NCBI GenBank assembly: GCA_026770585.1 | Contig: MU646330.1 | Span: 461,360-472,489, forward strand | Direction: 5' to 3' | DNA length: 11,130 nt | Source: Baffinella frigidus | Taxonomy: Eukaryota > Cryptophyceae > Cryptomonadales > Baffinellaceae | Shown here: positions 10,438-11,130 of the stretch, piece by piece | How the letters are laid out: the number at the start of each line of letters is the position of its first letter | Position numbering within the stretch: the first letter of the stretch is position 1 | Translations under genes and position numbers: made by a program | The notes under the pieces: generated by a model | What the model was told of the DNA's origin: nothing | Databases searched by the model: none | What the model saw: only the letters and a program-made list of their open reading frames with translations

Positions 10438-10990
10438 TACACTCCATGGTCAGCCCCGCGGCGTTCCCGTCCTTCAGTGCCTGCGAAACGACGCGGTTTC
10501 AGACTCTACGGGCTCTGCACGGGCGCAAACAGGTGTTTCTTCAGTCGCCACGTCCTTCAGCGCCTGCGAAACGACGTCTTTTCAGGATTGCACGGGCGTG
10601 AAGAGGTGTTGCTTCAGACACTACACGGGCGCGAAAAGGTGTTTCTTCAGACTCCATGGTCAGCCCCGCGGCGTTCCCGTCCTTCAGCGCCTGCGAAACG
10701 ACGCGGTTTCGGGGTCATAAAATGCTGATAAACACGTCGTGTGTCGGACACACACGCACCGGCTGAGAGCGCGCACTTTCAGACTCCACGGGCTCTCGAC
10801 GGGCGTGAAAAGGTGTTTCTTCAGACTCCACGTCCTTCAGCGCCTGCGAAACGACGTCTTTTCAGGACTGCACGGGAGTGAAGAGGTGTTTGTTCAGACT
10901 GCACAGGCGCGAAAAGGTGTTTGTTCAGACTGCACAGGCGCGAAAAGGTGTTTGTTCAGACACCATGGTCAGCCACACGGCGACCCCGTC
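10438..10990 (+). repeat. higher-order minisatellite (CCTTCAGCGCCTGCGAAACG / AGGTGTTTCTTCAGACT)
   Basis: A segment starting ACTCCATGGTCAGCCCCGCG is present at 10441-10500 and 10651-10710, almost identical. CCTTCAG(C/T)GCCTGCGAAACG occurs four times. At 10884-10976 the unit settles into an exact 31-bp period (AGGTGTTTGTTCAGACTGCA...). Long open frames here follow the repeats and show no domain. Confidence 0.88.
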
Positions 10991-11033
10991 CGTCAGAGCG
11001 AAATCCACTGTGACCTAAAAGTTAACAGAGGTT

Positions 11034-11130
11034 CAACTTTTGCTTTGAGCCGTCCCACTCTCGACTTTTGTCTTGAGCCGTCCCACTCTCGACTTTTGTC
11101 TTGAGCCGTCCCACTCTCGACTTTTGCTTT
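11034..11130 (+). repeat. 28-bp satellite running off the right edge
   Basis: GAGCCGTCCCACTCTCGACT followed by TTTGTCTT repeats with an exact 28-bp period (unit starts 11047, 11075, 11103). The array continues beyond the window. Confidence 0.95.

Noticed and set aside
10390-11104. Two plus-strand frames of 112 and 121 residues in the right-hand minisatellites
   Set aside because: Their sequence follows the 31-bp and 210-bp repeats, with no recognisable fold and no splice or start context.

Overview
This window looks like nuclear DNA of a eukaryote, most likely a photosynthetic protist or alga. Three observations support this. First, there is a long TTTAGGG-type telomeric repeat tract at about 1713-2012. 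Second, one minus-strand gene is interrupted by GT...AG introns and encodes an arginine-rich tandem CCCH zinc-finger (RR-TZF) protein, a class best known from green plants and green algae. Third, the rest is dense in short inverted-repeat elements and tandem repeats, with no operons, Shine-Dalgarno sites or bacterial genes. I cannot name the species. A green alga fits, but other TTTAGGG lineages such as chromerids, dinoflagellates or cryptophytes cannot be excluded.

Layout. Positions 1-35 are a (TA)n tract. Positions 132-1085 hold three diverged direct copies of a segment rich in 'GTAAAGC(A/G)ACTGAT', carrying two short inverted-repeat transposable elements. One of these (578-752) has a matching paralogous empty site at 1042. 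Positions 1122-1690 are minisatellites. Positions 1713-2012 are interstitial telomere repeats with a pure block of nine TTTGGGG units. Positions 2031-4520 are a mosaic of dispersed repeat blocks, a 380-bp tandem array (2655-3690), a 24-bp minisatellite and C-rich spacers. Positions 4553-4925 contain two foldback elements.

The only gene I can support lies on the minus strand. Its exons are at 7183(or further upstream)-7063, 7007-6751, 6645-6512 and 5034-4944, with introns of 55, 105 and 1477 nt. Joined, these exons keep one reading frame and give the exact RR-TZF spacing: C-x5-H-x4-C-x3-H, then C-x8-C-x5-C-x3-H-x16-C-x5-C-x4-C-x3-H. The gene probably continues in both directions: there is no ATG before 7183 in the first visible exon's frame, and the last visible exon ends at a good 5' splice site. 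The 1477-nt intron is roughly half short inverted-repeat elements.

Positions 7245-9560 are a cluster of miniature inverted-repeat elements (MITE-like) in several families of near-constant length (105, about 121, 159 and 108 bp), several sharing the palindromic core CCTACCGTAGG. Positions 9567-10170 are a duplicated unit around GAA-rich microsatellites. Positions 10390-11130 are minisatellites, ending in a 28-bp satellite that runs off the window.

No element in the window encodes a recognisable transposase, so the repeats would have to be mobilised in trans if they are mobile. I see no tRNA, rRNA or CRISPR array.
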